Shown: piece by piece, positions 1 to 5,067 of the stretch
How the letters are laid out: each line of letters starts with the position of its first letter
How positions within the stretch are numbered: the stretch's first letter is position 1
Assembly (NCBI GenBank): GCA_028686145.1
Contig: JAQUCQ010000258.1
Coordinates: 1-5,067, forward strand
Direction: 5' to 3'
DNA: 5,067 nt
Source: Desulfuromonadaceae bacterium
GTDB lineage: Bacteria; Desulfobacterota; Desulfuromonadia; Geobacterales; Pseudopelobacteraceae
Program-made: the position numbers and the translations under genes
The notes under the pieces: generated by a model
The model's input: only the letters and a program-made list of their open reading frames with translations
Told to the model about the DNA's origin: nothing
Database searches by the model: none

Positions 1-203
1 TGATTGACTCTTTTGGTCTGGAACAGGATCATCGCAGTAATATCAAGGCGGAGTTTGAGAAGTACAGCACTAGCGTCCCTGGCATATTTGCTGCAGGGGA
101 TTGTCGCCGTGGCCAGAGTCTGGTCGTGTGGGCCTTCAACGAAGGGCGCGGCGCGGCCCGTGAATGTGATCGATATCTGATGGGGAGCAGCGAACTGCCG
201 TAA
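1..203 (+). CDS. gltD: Glutamate synthase small subunit, C-terminal end (partial)
   Basis: Only the last 66 residues are present; the reading frame begins at base 3 and stops with TAA at 201-203. GltD is the FAD- and NADPH-binding subunit of glutamate synthase, supplying electrons to the large subunit for making glutamate from glutamine and 2-oxoglutarate in the cytoplasm. The visible part contains the FAD-contacting segment SVPGIFAAGDCRRGQSLVVW (residues 24-43 of the fragment), followed by FNEGRGAARECDRYLMG and a short tail ending SSELP. This block closes most bacterial GltD proteins and related GltD-like flavoproteins such as NfnB/SudA types. The tail CDRYLMGS favours GltD itself. The fragment is intact to its natural end and is followed at once by a strong terminator, so it is the last gene of its own transcription unit and is not co-transcribed with the etf genes. 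Confidence 0.9.
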   Translation, partial: IDSFGLEQDHRSNIKAEFEKYSTSVPGIFAAGDCRRGQSLVVWAFNEGRGAARECDRYLMGSSELP

Positions 204-255
204 CTAATTGAATTCATATGGGCTGGCTCATGTGAAATATGATTAATTGTGAGGC

Positions 256-301
256 AGAGAGGCCCACCCGACGACATCGGGTGGGCCTCTCTTTTATTTT
301 T
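256..301 (+). terminator. Strong rho-independent terminator of gltD
   Basis: A perfect 16-bp inverted repeat pairs 256-271 with 277-292 around a 5-base loop (CGACA, 272-276). The stem is GC-rich (core GGCCCACCCG / CGGGTGGGCC). A T-rich tail, TTTATTTTT, follows at 293-301. This is a textbook intrinsic terminator about 50 bases after the gltD stop, and it isolates the etf operon from upstream transcription. Confidence 0.95.
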
Positions 302-334
302 AAAATCAAAGTTGGGAAAATAGTGGCCAAATAA

Positions 335-364
335 ACAGCATGCTGTCTATGTTTTAAGCATGCT
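335..364. promoter_or_regulatory. Paired AGCATGCT palindromes, candidate operator
   Basis: The first element, ACAGCATGCTGT (335-346), is a perfect 12-bp palindrome. The second, AGCATGCT (357-364), is a perfect 8-bp palindrome that extends imperfectly to about 354-367. They share the core AGCATGCT, and their centres are exactly 20 bp apart, close to two helical turns, which would place two bound dimers on the same DNA face. AAACAG occurs at the outer left of the first (333-338) and the outer right of the second (365-370). The second palindrome falls where the -35 element of the TATAAT promoter should be. That fits an operator for a dimeric regulator, but the regulator is not in the window and I do not recognise the motif. 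Confidence 0.45.
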
Positions 365-388
365 AAACAGTTTTTGTTAAAGTATAAT
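360..388 (+). promoter_or_regulatory. Probable promoter of the etfB-etfA-oxidoreductase operon
   Basis: TATAAT at 383-388 is a perfect sigma-70 type -10 box. With a 17-bp spacer the -35 position would be ATGCTA (360-365), which does not resemble TTGACA, and there is no TG extension before the -10. A perfect -10 with a poor -35 overlapped by a palindrome suggests dependence on, or control by, a DNA-binding protein. Transcription would start near 395 and leave an untranslated leader of about 130 bases. The location between a strong terminator and the first etf gene supports the call. Confidence 0.45.
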
Positions 389-524
389 ATCTTGCAACTT
401 GTCTTGGATTTGAGGTAAGAGACGACACGCCGCTTCATTGCGTGATAAAAAGTGATGAATTGCTTATTTAATGCACATGAACGCATGACAAGGTATTCTA
501 AATAGCCGTGCAGGAGAGAGATTC

Positions 525-1340
525 ATGCTGATAGTTGTCTGTATCAAACAGGTTCCGGATACGACCCAGGTTCAGATTGACCCGGTGACAAACACCCTGG
601 TACGTGATGGTATTCCATTTATCGTCAACCCCTATGACACTCATGCTCTTGAGGAAGCGTTGCGCCTGAAAGACCGGTTTGGTTGCAAGGTTGCCGCCAT
701 TTCGATGGGACCACCAAACGCAGAGGCTACACTGAAAAAAGCCCTCGCTCTGGGGGTCGATTATGCCATACTACTCTCTGATCGTGTCTTCGGCGGTGCC
801 GACACGCTGGCGACCAGCAACGTCCTGGCAGCGGCAATAAGCAAGCTGCATGCGGAAGTGGACGAGGTCGGCCTGGTGTTGTGCGGCAAGCAGACCATCG
901 ATGGCGATACCGCCCAGGTTGGTCCTGGCATTGCAAGCCGTCTTGACTATCGCCAATTGACCCTGGTGGATAAAATTGTCAACCTGGATTTTGCTGCAAA
1001 AAAAATCCGTGTCAGTCGCAAGTTAGAGGGGCGTCACGAGATTGTAGATGCACCACTTCCGGCGATGTTAACGGTTGTCCGTGAGTTGAACCGGCCGCGC
1101 TATCCCAAAGTGCAGATGCGACTGGCTGCCGCTGAAGCTGTTGTTGACGTGTGGAATAATAAAACACTGCAGTTGGATGAACAGAAAATCGGCTTGAAAG
1201 GTTCTCCTACCTGGGTCTCCAAAATCTTTTCCCCAGAACGCATTAAAGGAGAAATCCTCGGTAACGGCTACGCCGACCCTGCTGGAACTGCAGCATTACT
1301 GATAGACAAACTAATGGCGAAGGACATGTTACCATTATGA
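525..1340 (+). CDS. etfB: Electron transfer flavoprotein beta subunit
   Basis: This 271-residue protein is the beta subunit of a heterodimeric electron transfer flavoprotein, which accepts electrons from cytoplasmic acyl-CoA dehydrogenases. It starts MLIVVCIKQVPDT, the usual EtfB/FixA opening. It contains VNPYDTHALEEALRL (34-48), the nucleotide-binding stretch SDRVFGGADTLATSNVLAAAI (85-105) and CGKQTIDGDTAQVGPGIASRL (120-140). A region at 163-187 (SRKLEGRHE followed by APLPAMLTV) resembles the ETF-beta signature but is not an exact match. The GADTLATS and CGKQTIDGDTAQVGP segments look more like the FixA/Bcd-linked (bifurcating-type) EtfBs than mitochondrial-type ones; this is judged by eye. 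The start at 525 is supported by AGGAG at 512-516, eight bases upstream. The stop codon overlaps the etfA start (ATGA, 1337-1340), implying translational coupling and matched subunit amounts. Length is normal for the family. Confidence 0.95.
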   Translation: MLIVVCIKQVPDTTQVQIDPVTNTLVRDGIPFIVNPYDTHALEEALRLKDRFGCKVAAISMGPPNAEATLKKALALGVDYAILLSDRVFGGADTLATSNVLAAAISKLHAEVDEVGLVLCGKQTIDGDTAQVGPGIASRLDYRQLTLVDKIVNLDFAAKKIRVSRKLEGRHEIVDAPLPAMLTVVRELNRPRYPKVQMRLAAAEAVVDVWNNKTLQLDEQKIGLKGSPTWVSKIFSPERIKGEILGNGYADPAGTAALLIDKLMAKDMLPL

Positions 1341-2659
1341 GCGATCCACAACCAAAACTAAAGAAACCGCGCGGCAAGGCCCGCCTGATTGACGGAAAGT
1401 GTATTGCCTGCGGCGCTCGTTGCCAGAGTTCCTGCCCGGTCAACGCAATCGAGATGACCGATGCCGGTGAGCCGGTCATCATTCCCGAGAAGTGTATAGG
1501 CTGTCTCAAATGCGTCAAAATCTGCCCTGCAGAAGCTCTGGAAATGTTCTTCACTCCTGAGGAAATGAAGATTCTTGAGCAGCTGGCCGCTTCAGCTACT
1601 CCTGTCGAAGAAGAGGTTGATGCTGAAGCCGTTGCAATTGCCGCAAAACTGGCTGCTTATCGCGATGTCTGGGTGTTTGTCGAACAGACCGAGGGCGAAC
1701 CAGCCAAAGTATCCTGGGAGCTTTTGGGGGTCGGCGCCGGTCTGGCACGCAGCCTCGGTGTGGAACTCTGTGCGCTTGTTATCGGCGAGAATGTGGAGCA
1801 TCTCTGCACGGAAGCGTTTGCGTACGGCGCGACCAAAGCATATCTGCTTGATGCTCCGGTCTATTATCACTACCGTACCGAAGCATACGTTGAGGGCTGT
1901 TGCCATCTGATCGAAAAATATAAACCGGAGATTATCCTGATGGGGGCGACCGGCATGGGGCGCGATCTGGCAGGAGCGATTGCCACCAGGGTCGGTACCG
2001 GCCTGACCGCCGACTGTACCGGATTGGCCATAGATGATAAACGCAACCTGATGCAGACCCGCCCCGCATTTGGCGGTAATATTATGGCAACCATCATGTG
2101 CGATAAATATCGACCCCAGATGTCCACCGTGCGTCCCAATGTCATGCCGATGCCGGAGCACAAGGTGGGGACAACGGGCATAATCATTCGTGACCCGTTT
2201 ACCGTGCCTGAAGAAAGCGTGCTCACCAAGGTTATCGAAATCATCCGCGATTCGCACAGTAAGGGTGCCGTTGATATCACCGGCGCCGAGTTTATTATCT
2301 CCGGCGGGCGCGGCATGATGGCCCCTGAAAATTTTGCCATGCTTCAAGAACTTGCGGATGAACTGGGCGGCGTGGTTGGCGCTTCCCGCAGTGCTGTGGA
2401 TGCCGGCTGGATGCCGGGTGATCGCCAGGTTGGCCAGACCGGTAAAACAGTACGACCAAAAATCTATATCGCCTGCGGAATTTCCGGTGCTATCCAGCAT
2501 TTGGTTGGCATGCAGGATTCCGACATGGTTATTGCCATAAACCGTGATAGTGCCGCCCCGATCTTTGAGGTTGCCACCTACGGCATCGTTGGCGATCTGT
2601 TCCAGATTGTCCCGGCGATTACCAGCAAGATAAGAGAACTTAAAGCCGCTAACCAATAA
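1337..2659 (+). CDS. etfA: Electron transfer flavoprotein alpha subunit with N-terminal ferredoxin domain
   Basis: This 440-residue protein is about 100 residues longer than a plain EtfA because of an N-terminal 2[4Fe-4S] ferredoxin-like domain. Its cysteines are C22, C25, C29 and C33 (CIACGARCQSSCP), then C53, C56, C59 and C63 (CIGCLKCVKICP). The first motif is C-x2-C-x3-C-x3-CP, one residue longer than the classical C-x2-C-x2-C-x3-CP; the second is classical. An acidic, alanine-rich linker (about 78-107) leads into the EtfA N-terminal Rossmann-like domain (about 110-290). The C-terminal FAD domain has SGGRG (322-326), GASRSAVDAGW (348-358), QVGQTGK (364-370) and YGIVGDLF (415-422). The PROSITE-type ETF-alpha signature fits at 376-402, including GISGAIQH (381-388) and INRD (401-404). 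EtfA binds the FAD that shuttles electrons from the dehydrogenase. The fused clusters would offer a route onward, plausibly to the membrane Fe-S protein encoded next. AAGGA at 1320-1324 is a weak, distant ribosome site, so coupling to etfB is likely important. Confidence 0.95.
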   Translation: MSDPQPKLKKPRGKARLIDGKCIACGARCQSSCPVNAIEMTDAGEPVIIPEKCIGCLKCVKICPAEALEMFFTPEEMKILEQLAASATPVEEEVDAEAVAIAAKLAAYRDVWVFVEQTEGEPAKVSWELLGVGAGLARSLGVELCALVIGENVEHLCTEAFAYGATKAYLLDAPVYYHYRTEAYVEGCCHLIEKYKPEIILMGATGMGRDLAGAIATRVGTGLTADCTGLAIDDKRNLMQTRPAFGGNIMATIMCDKYRPQMSTVRPNVMPMPEHKVGTTGIIIRDPFTVPEESVLTKVIEIIRDSHSKGAVDITGAEFIISGGRGMMAPENFAMLQELADELGGVVGASRSAVDAGWMPGDRQVGQTGKTVRPKIYIACGISGAIQHLVGMQDSDMVIAINRDSAAPIFEVATYGIVGDLFQIVPAITSKIRELKAANQ

Positions 2660-2703
2660 ACTATCCAAAAAAAGAGAGAGCAACAGACTTTCCTGAGGTT
2701 CAT

Positions 2704-4701
2704 ATGACACCAAATCCATTAGTCTTTACTCCGCTTCTGCTTGCTTCCCTGGCCATATTTGCCTTGGGGTGCTGGAAACGTCTTAGTCTGATTTCACTTG
2801 GTCAGCCGGAAGAGCGCTTTGACAACATAGGTACCCGCATCGGCGACATGCTGCGCTACGCTTTCGGTCAGAAACGGGTGATTGCAAAACCGTTCGGTTT
2901 CAACCATTTTATAATTTTCTGGTCGTTTCTGATCCTTGTGATTGCCAACACCGAATTCATCCTTAACGGACTTTTTCCCCATACGATCAAGCTGGTCAAG
3001 CTTCCCTTTGAACTCTATGTGCCGCTCGCTTTTATGATCGACATTGCTTCATTGCTTGCCCTGATAGCAGTGACGGTGGCGGCTTTGCGACGAATTTTTG
3101 CACCGCCATACCCGGAGGCCCGCACTCTGGACGCCTTTTTTATCCTGGGGATGATTGCGACGTTGATGCTTGCTTCATTTACCCTCAACGCCTCGGACCT
3201 GGCGGCATATATGTTTAAATCCGGGGCGGACCCGGTGTCGTTTCTTGCTACCGCGCGCAAAATCATGCCGGTATCGGCGCTATTAGCGGGCCTGCTGCCA
3301 CCGCTGCAGCTGGAGACCATTCATGCCGCTGCCTGGTGGACCCACGCCGTTGCGCTCCTGGCCTTTATTTGCTATCTGCCGATCAGCAAGCATATGCACA
3401 TTCTGACCGCCATCCCGAATTGCTTCTTGCACCGACTGGAAAAGCCGAATACCCAACCGAGGGAAGAATTTACGGTTGGAAACACGTTTGGAGTCGGTAG
3501 CGTCGATCGCTACAGCTGGAAAGATTTGCTCGACTCCTTTACCTGCACCGAGTGCGGCCGCTGTCAGAACGTCTGTCCGGCCAGCATCACCGGCAAACCA
3601 CTCAACCCGCGTGCAGTGATACATGATATCAAGGTCAATCTTCTGGAGAACGGTGCCGCTCTCAAAAAAGGGGCTACTTCCCAGACACCTCTGATAGGCG
3701 AGGCAGGAGAAGGGAGCGTGTCAGAGGAATCAATCTGGGCCTGCACCACCTGCGGAGCATGTATGGAAGCATGCCCGGTCTTAATCGAGCACATGCCCAA
3801 AATTATCCAGCTCCGACGTCATCTGGTCGAGACGGAAGTGAAATTTCCCGAAGAGTTGCTGAACCTGTTTGAAAATATGGAAGGACGCAGCAATCCATGG
3901 GGAATTGCCCCCTCAGAACGAACTAAATGGTGCAACCAGCTTGATATCAAACCATTTGACCGGGATACAACGGAATACCTGTTCTATGTTGGATGTGCCG
4001 GTTCGTTCGATTCACGCAACAAGCACGTCAGCGTTGCAATGGCCCAACTGCTGGATAAGGCCGGCGTCTCGTGGGGAATCCTCGGCAAGGATGAAAAGTG
4101 CTGCGGTGACAGTGTACGCCGATTGGGGAACGAATACGTTTTTGATAAGATGGCTCGAGAGAATGTTGCGATGTTCATCGAACGTGGAGTGAAAAAAGTA
4201 ATTACGCAATGTCCTCACTGTTTTACGACTCTGAAAAATGACTATCGCCAGTACGGCCTCGAACTGGAAGTCATTCACCATAGCGAGTTGCTGCGCAATC
4301 TGGTTCAGGATGGGCGTCTTGTCCTTGATAAGACAACAGAGGAAATGGGAGCAACTGTCTTTCATGACTCCTGCTATCTGGGACGGCATAACGACGTGTA
4401 TGATGCTCCTCGCGCGGTCATTGAAGCTGCTACCGGGGTGCCCCCGGCTGAGATGGAGCGCAACCGGAACACTGCCTTCTGTTGCGGAGCCGGTGGCGGC
4501 AGGATGTGGATGGAGGAACACGTCGGGGAGCGCATCAACCTCACGCGGGTCAACGAAGCGTTGGAGCAAAAGCCCGATACGATATGTGTTGCCTGCCCCT
4601 ACTGTATGACCATGTTTGAAGACGGTCTCAAGGACGTCAAGGCCAACAACGTCAAGGTCCGGGACGTGGCCGAAGTTATGGCTGAAGCGATGTTCCGCTG
4701 A
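2704..4701 (+). CDS. Membrane haem/Fe-S oxidoreductase, ETF:menaquinone oxidoreductase (EMO) type
   Basis: This 665-residue protein joins a NarI-like membrane part to a HdrD-like Fe-S part. Hydrophobic segments lie at about 6-24, 68-92, 103-128, 143-163 and 208-226. Histidines in or beside them (H68, H207, H214, H230, H232) are candidate haem b ligands. Two [4Fe-4S] motifs follow: C281/C284/C287/C291 and C347/C350/C353/C357, each C-x2-C-x2-C-x3-CP. Two complete cysteine-rich CCG domains come next: C431, C466-C467, C503/C506; then C557, C593-C594, C631/C634. Such domains bind a non-cubane [4Fe-4S] cluster in HdrB. Family knowledge and the etfBA context point to oxidation of reduced ETF and reduction of menaquinone, the role described for EMO in fatty-acid- and aromatic-degrading anaerobes. 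It lies 44 nt after etfA with no terminator between, so it is probably co-transcribed. TGAGG at 2694-2698 supports the start. An alternative is a generic heterodisulfide-reductase-related oxidoreductase with another donor; the operon makes this less likely. Confidence 0.88.
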   Translation: MTPNPLVFTPLLLASLAIFALGCWKRLSLISLGQPEERFDNIGTRIGDMLRYAFGQKRVIAKPFGFNHFIIFWSFLILVIANTEFILNGLFPHTIKLVKLPFELYVPLAFMIDIASLLALIAVTVAALRRIFAPPYPEARTLDAFFILGMIATLMLASFTLNASDLAAYMFKSGADPVSFLATARKIMPVSALLAGLLPPLQLETIHAAAWWTHAVALLAFICYLPISKHMHILTAIPNCFLHRLEKPNTQPREEFTVGNTFGVGSVDRYSWKDLLDSFTCTECGRCQNVCPASITGKPLNPRAVIHDIKVNLLENGAALKKGATSQTPLIGEAGEGSVSEESIWACTTCGACMEACPVLIEHMPKIIQLRRHLVETEVKFPEELLNLFENMEGRSNPWGIAPSERTKWCNQLDIKPFDRDTTEYLFYVGCAGSFDSRNKHVSVAMAQLLDKAGVSWGILGKDEKCCGDSVRRLGNEYVFDKMARENVAMFIERGVKKVITQCPHCFTTLKNDYRQYGLELEVIHHSELLRNLVQDGRLVLDKTTEEMGATVFHDSCYLGRHNDVYDAPRAVIEAATGVPPAEMERNRNTAFCCGAGGGRMWMEEHVGERINLTRVNEALEQKPDTICVACPYCMTMFEDGLKDVKANNVKVRDVAEVMAEAMFR

Positions 4702-4743
4702 GAGAACCTCGTTTGTAATAAAATATCCTGCCTGAATAAAAAA

Positions 4744-4788
4744 CACTGAAACCGGATTCCATACTATAAAAGGGGTCCGGTTTTAGTG
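4744..4788. terminator. Hairpin after the operon, possible bidirectional terminator
   Basis: Positions 4744-4756 pair with 4776-4788 over 13 bp with one G-U pair (core AAACCGGA / TCCGGTTT). The stem can extend inward by four more pairs, two of them G-U, leaving an 11-base loop (4761-4771). On the + strand the only T-run (4781-4784) lies within the downstream arm and no T-tract follows 4788, so termination of the operon would use the shorter core stem. On the minus strand the same hairpin is followed directly by a run of six T (complement of 4738-4743), a better terminator shape. It sits about 40 bases after the oxidoreductase stop codon. Confidence 0.65.
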
Positions 4789-4868
4789 CCTCTAGAATCC
4801 CTCTGCTTTTCCTCTGTTGCAATCATCACAGCAATTCAATCTCCATTATCAACCGATATGTAACAATT

Positions 4869-4901
4869 CTGTATACAGTCTGACATAAGTACTTTTTTTT
4901 T
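4869..4901 (+). promoter_or_regulatory. Candidate regulatory region upstream of pckG
   Basis: The AT-rich spacer before pckG contains a perfect 10-bp palindrome CTGTATACAG (4869-4878), an overlapping-distance CTGACA (4880-4885, five of six bases of a -35 box) and a run of nine T (4893-4901). I cannot find a -10 box at the normal spacing from CTGACA; the nearest candidate, CATTAT at 4908-4913, is 22 bp away. A promoter is expected here because the preceding hairpin separates pckG from the operon, but the exact elements are uncertain. The palindrome is shorter than an enterobacterial LexA box and should not be taken as one. Confidence 0.25.
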
Positions 4902-4960
4902 AGTCATCATTATGTTATTTAATCAAAACTAAATTTTAATACCTCAACTGGGGAGGCGGC

Positions 4961-5067
4961 ATGAGTTACGAAGTAAAGAACGAGCAGCTGGTTAAGTGGG
5001 TGGCGGAAGTTGCCGCACTTTGTGGGCCTGAAGCGATCCATTGGTGCGACGGATCACAGGAAGAATA
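4961..5067 (+). CDS. pckG: Phosphoenolpyruvate carboxykinase (GTP), N-terminal start (partial)
   Basis: Thirty-five complete codons are visible before the window ends. The sequence WVAEVAALCGPEAIHWCDGS (residues 13-32) followed by QEE matches the N-terminal region of GTP-dependent PEPCK, where a helix with W-V-x-E leads to the conserved WCDGS-x-E-E segment. The enzyme interconverts oxaloacetate and phosphoenolpyruvate in the cytoplasm using GTP/GDP, usually for gluconeogenesis from acetate or other short acids. GGGGAGG at 4950-4956 lies four bases before the ATG, a strong if closely spaced ribosome site that supports this start. Catalytic residues lie beyond the window, so the assignment rests on this short segment. 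Its position beside an ETF operon suits an organism growing on fatty or aromatic acids, but a shared regulator is not shown. Confidence 0.8.
   Translation, partial: MSYEVKNEQLVKWVAEVAALCGPEAIHWCDGSQEE

Larger units (their letters stand above)
204..524. other. Intergenic region between gltD and etfB
   Basis: This 321-base gap holds no convincing gene. It contains the gltD terminator (256-301), an AT-rich stretch with two AGCATGCT palindromes (335-364), a TATAAT box (383-388), and an apparent leader of about 130 bases to the etfB start codon. The short open frames on the minus strand here have no recognisable protein content and run across the terminator. I see no riboswitch fold that I can name, no tRNA and no repeat array in the leader. 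Confidence 0.8.

Noticed and set aside
29..486. Two minus-strand open frames of 82 and 90 codons across the gltD end and the intergenic region
   Set aside because: They cross the strong terminator and promoter region, have no recognisable protein content and are best explained as chance frames.
390..520. Sigma-54 promoter upstream of etfB
   Set aside because: No TGGCAC followed at the right distance by TTGC was found; isolated TTGC words occur but without the -24 partner.
2660..2703. Internal promoter or terminator between etfA and the oxidoreductase gene
   Set aside because: The 44-base spacer has an A-rich, GA-rich run and a ribosome site but no inverted repeat and no -35/-10 pair.
1592..2719. 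Long 375-codon minus-strand open frame opposite etfA and the spacer after it
   Set aside because: It lies almost wholly antisense to etfA, whose protein matches the ETF-alpha family end to end. Its translation shows no recognisable domain and looks like a by-product of the codon use of etfA.
4012..4746. 244-codon minus-strand open frame opposite the 3' part of the oxidoreductase gene
   Set aside because: It is antisense to the two intact CCG domains, shows no family features, and begins inside the operon-end hairpin without a convincing ribosome site.
4869..4878. LexA (SOS) box
   Set aside because: CTGT and ACAG are separated by only two bases here, whereas the enterobacterial box has eight between them.
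1..5067. CRISPR array, tRNA or rRNA gene, insertion sequence or phage element
   Set aside because: No regularly spaced repeats, cloverleaf segments, transposase frames or terminal inverted repeats were seen; the window reads as ordinary chromosomal metabolism.

Overview
The window holds a three-gene electron-transfer operon between the 3' end of a glutamate synthase small-subunit gene and the 5' end of a GTP-type phosphoenolpyruvate carboxykinase gene. All genes read on the + strand. Base composition looks near-balanced by eye. Three features suggest an anaerobic deltaproteobacterium of the Desulfuromonadales type (Geobacter, Desulfuromonas, Pelobacter relatives): an EtfA with an N-terminal ferredoxin domain, a membrane haem/Fe-S oxidoreductase in the same operon, and a GTP-PEPCK next door. 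This placement is inferred from gene content and protein style, not from a search.

Layout: 1-203 is the C-terminus of GltD. It is closed by a very strong intrinsic terminator (256-301). Positions 302-524 form a leader and regulatory region with a TATAAT box and two AGCATGCT palindromes whose centres lie 20 bp apart. Then come etfB (525-1340), etfA (1337-2659, overlapping etfB by 4 nt) and a 665-residue membrane Fe-S oxidoreductase (2704-4701) after a 44-nt gap with no terminator. A hairpin follows at 4744-4788, then an AT-rich regulatory stretch, and pckG starts at 4961 and runs off the window.

The three middle genes make a coherent pathway. Acyl-CoA dehydrogenases (not in the window) would pass electrons to the FAD-containing EtfAB. 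EtfAB would pass them, possibly through the two [4Fe-4S] clusters fused to EtfA, to the membrane protein. That protein has two ferredoxin-type clusters, two HdrB-like CCG domains and a NarI-like membrane part with candidate haem-ligand histidines, so it could reduce menaquinone. This matches the described family of ETF:(methyl)menaquinone oxidoreductases (EMO) of fatty-acid- and aromatic-degrading anaerobes. The system type is therefore known. The less explained parts are the first cysteine motif of the EtfA ferredoxin domain, the combination of a bifurcating-looking EtfB with a quinone-linked partner, and the paired palindromes at the promoter.
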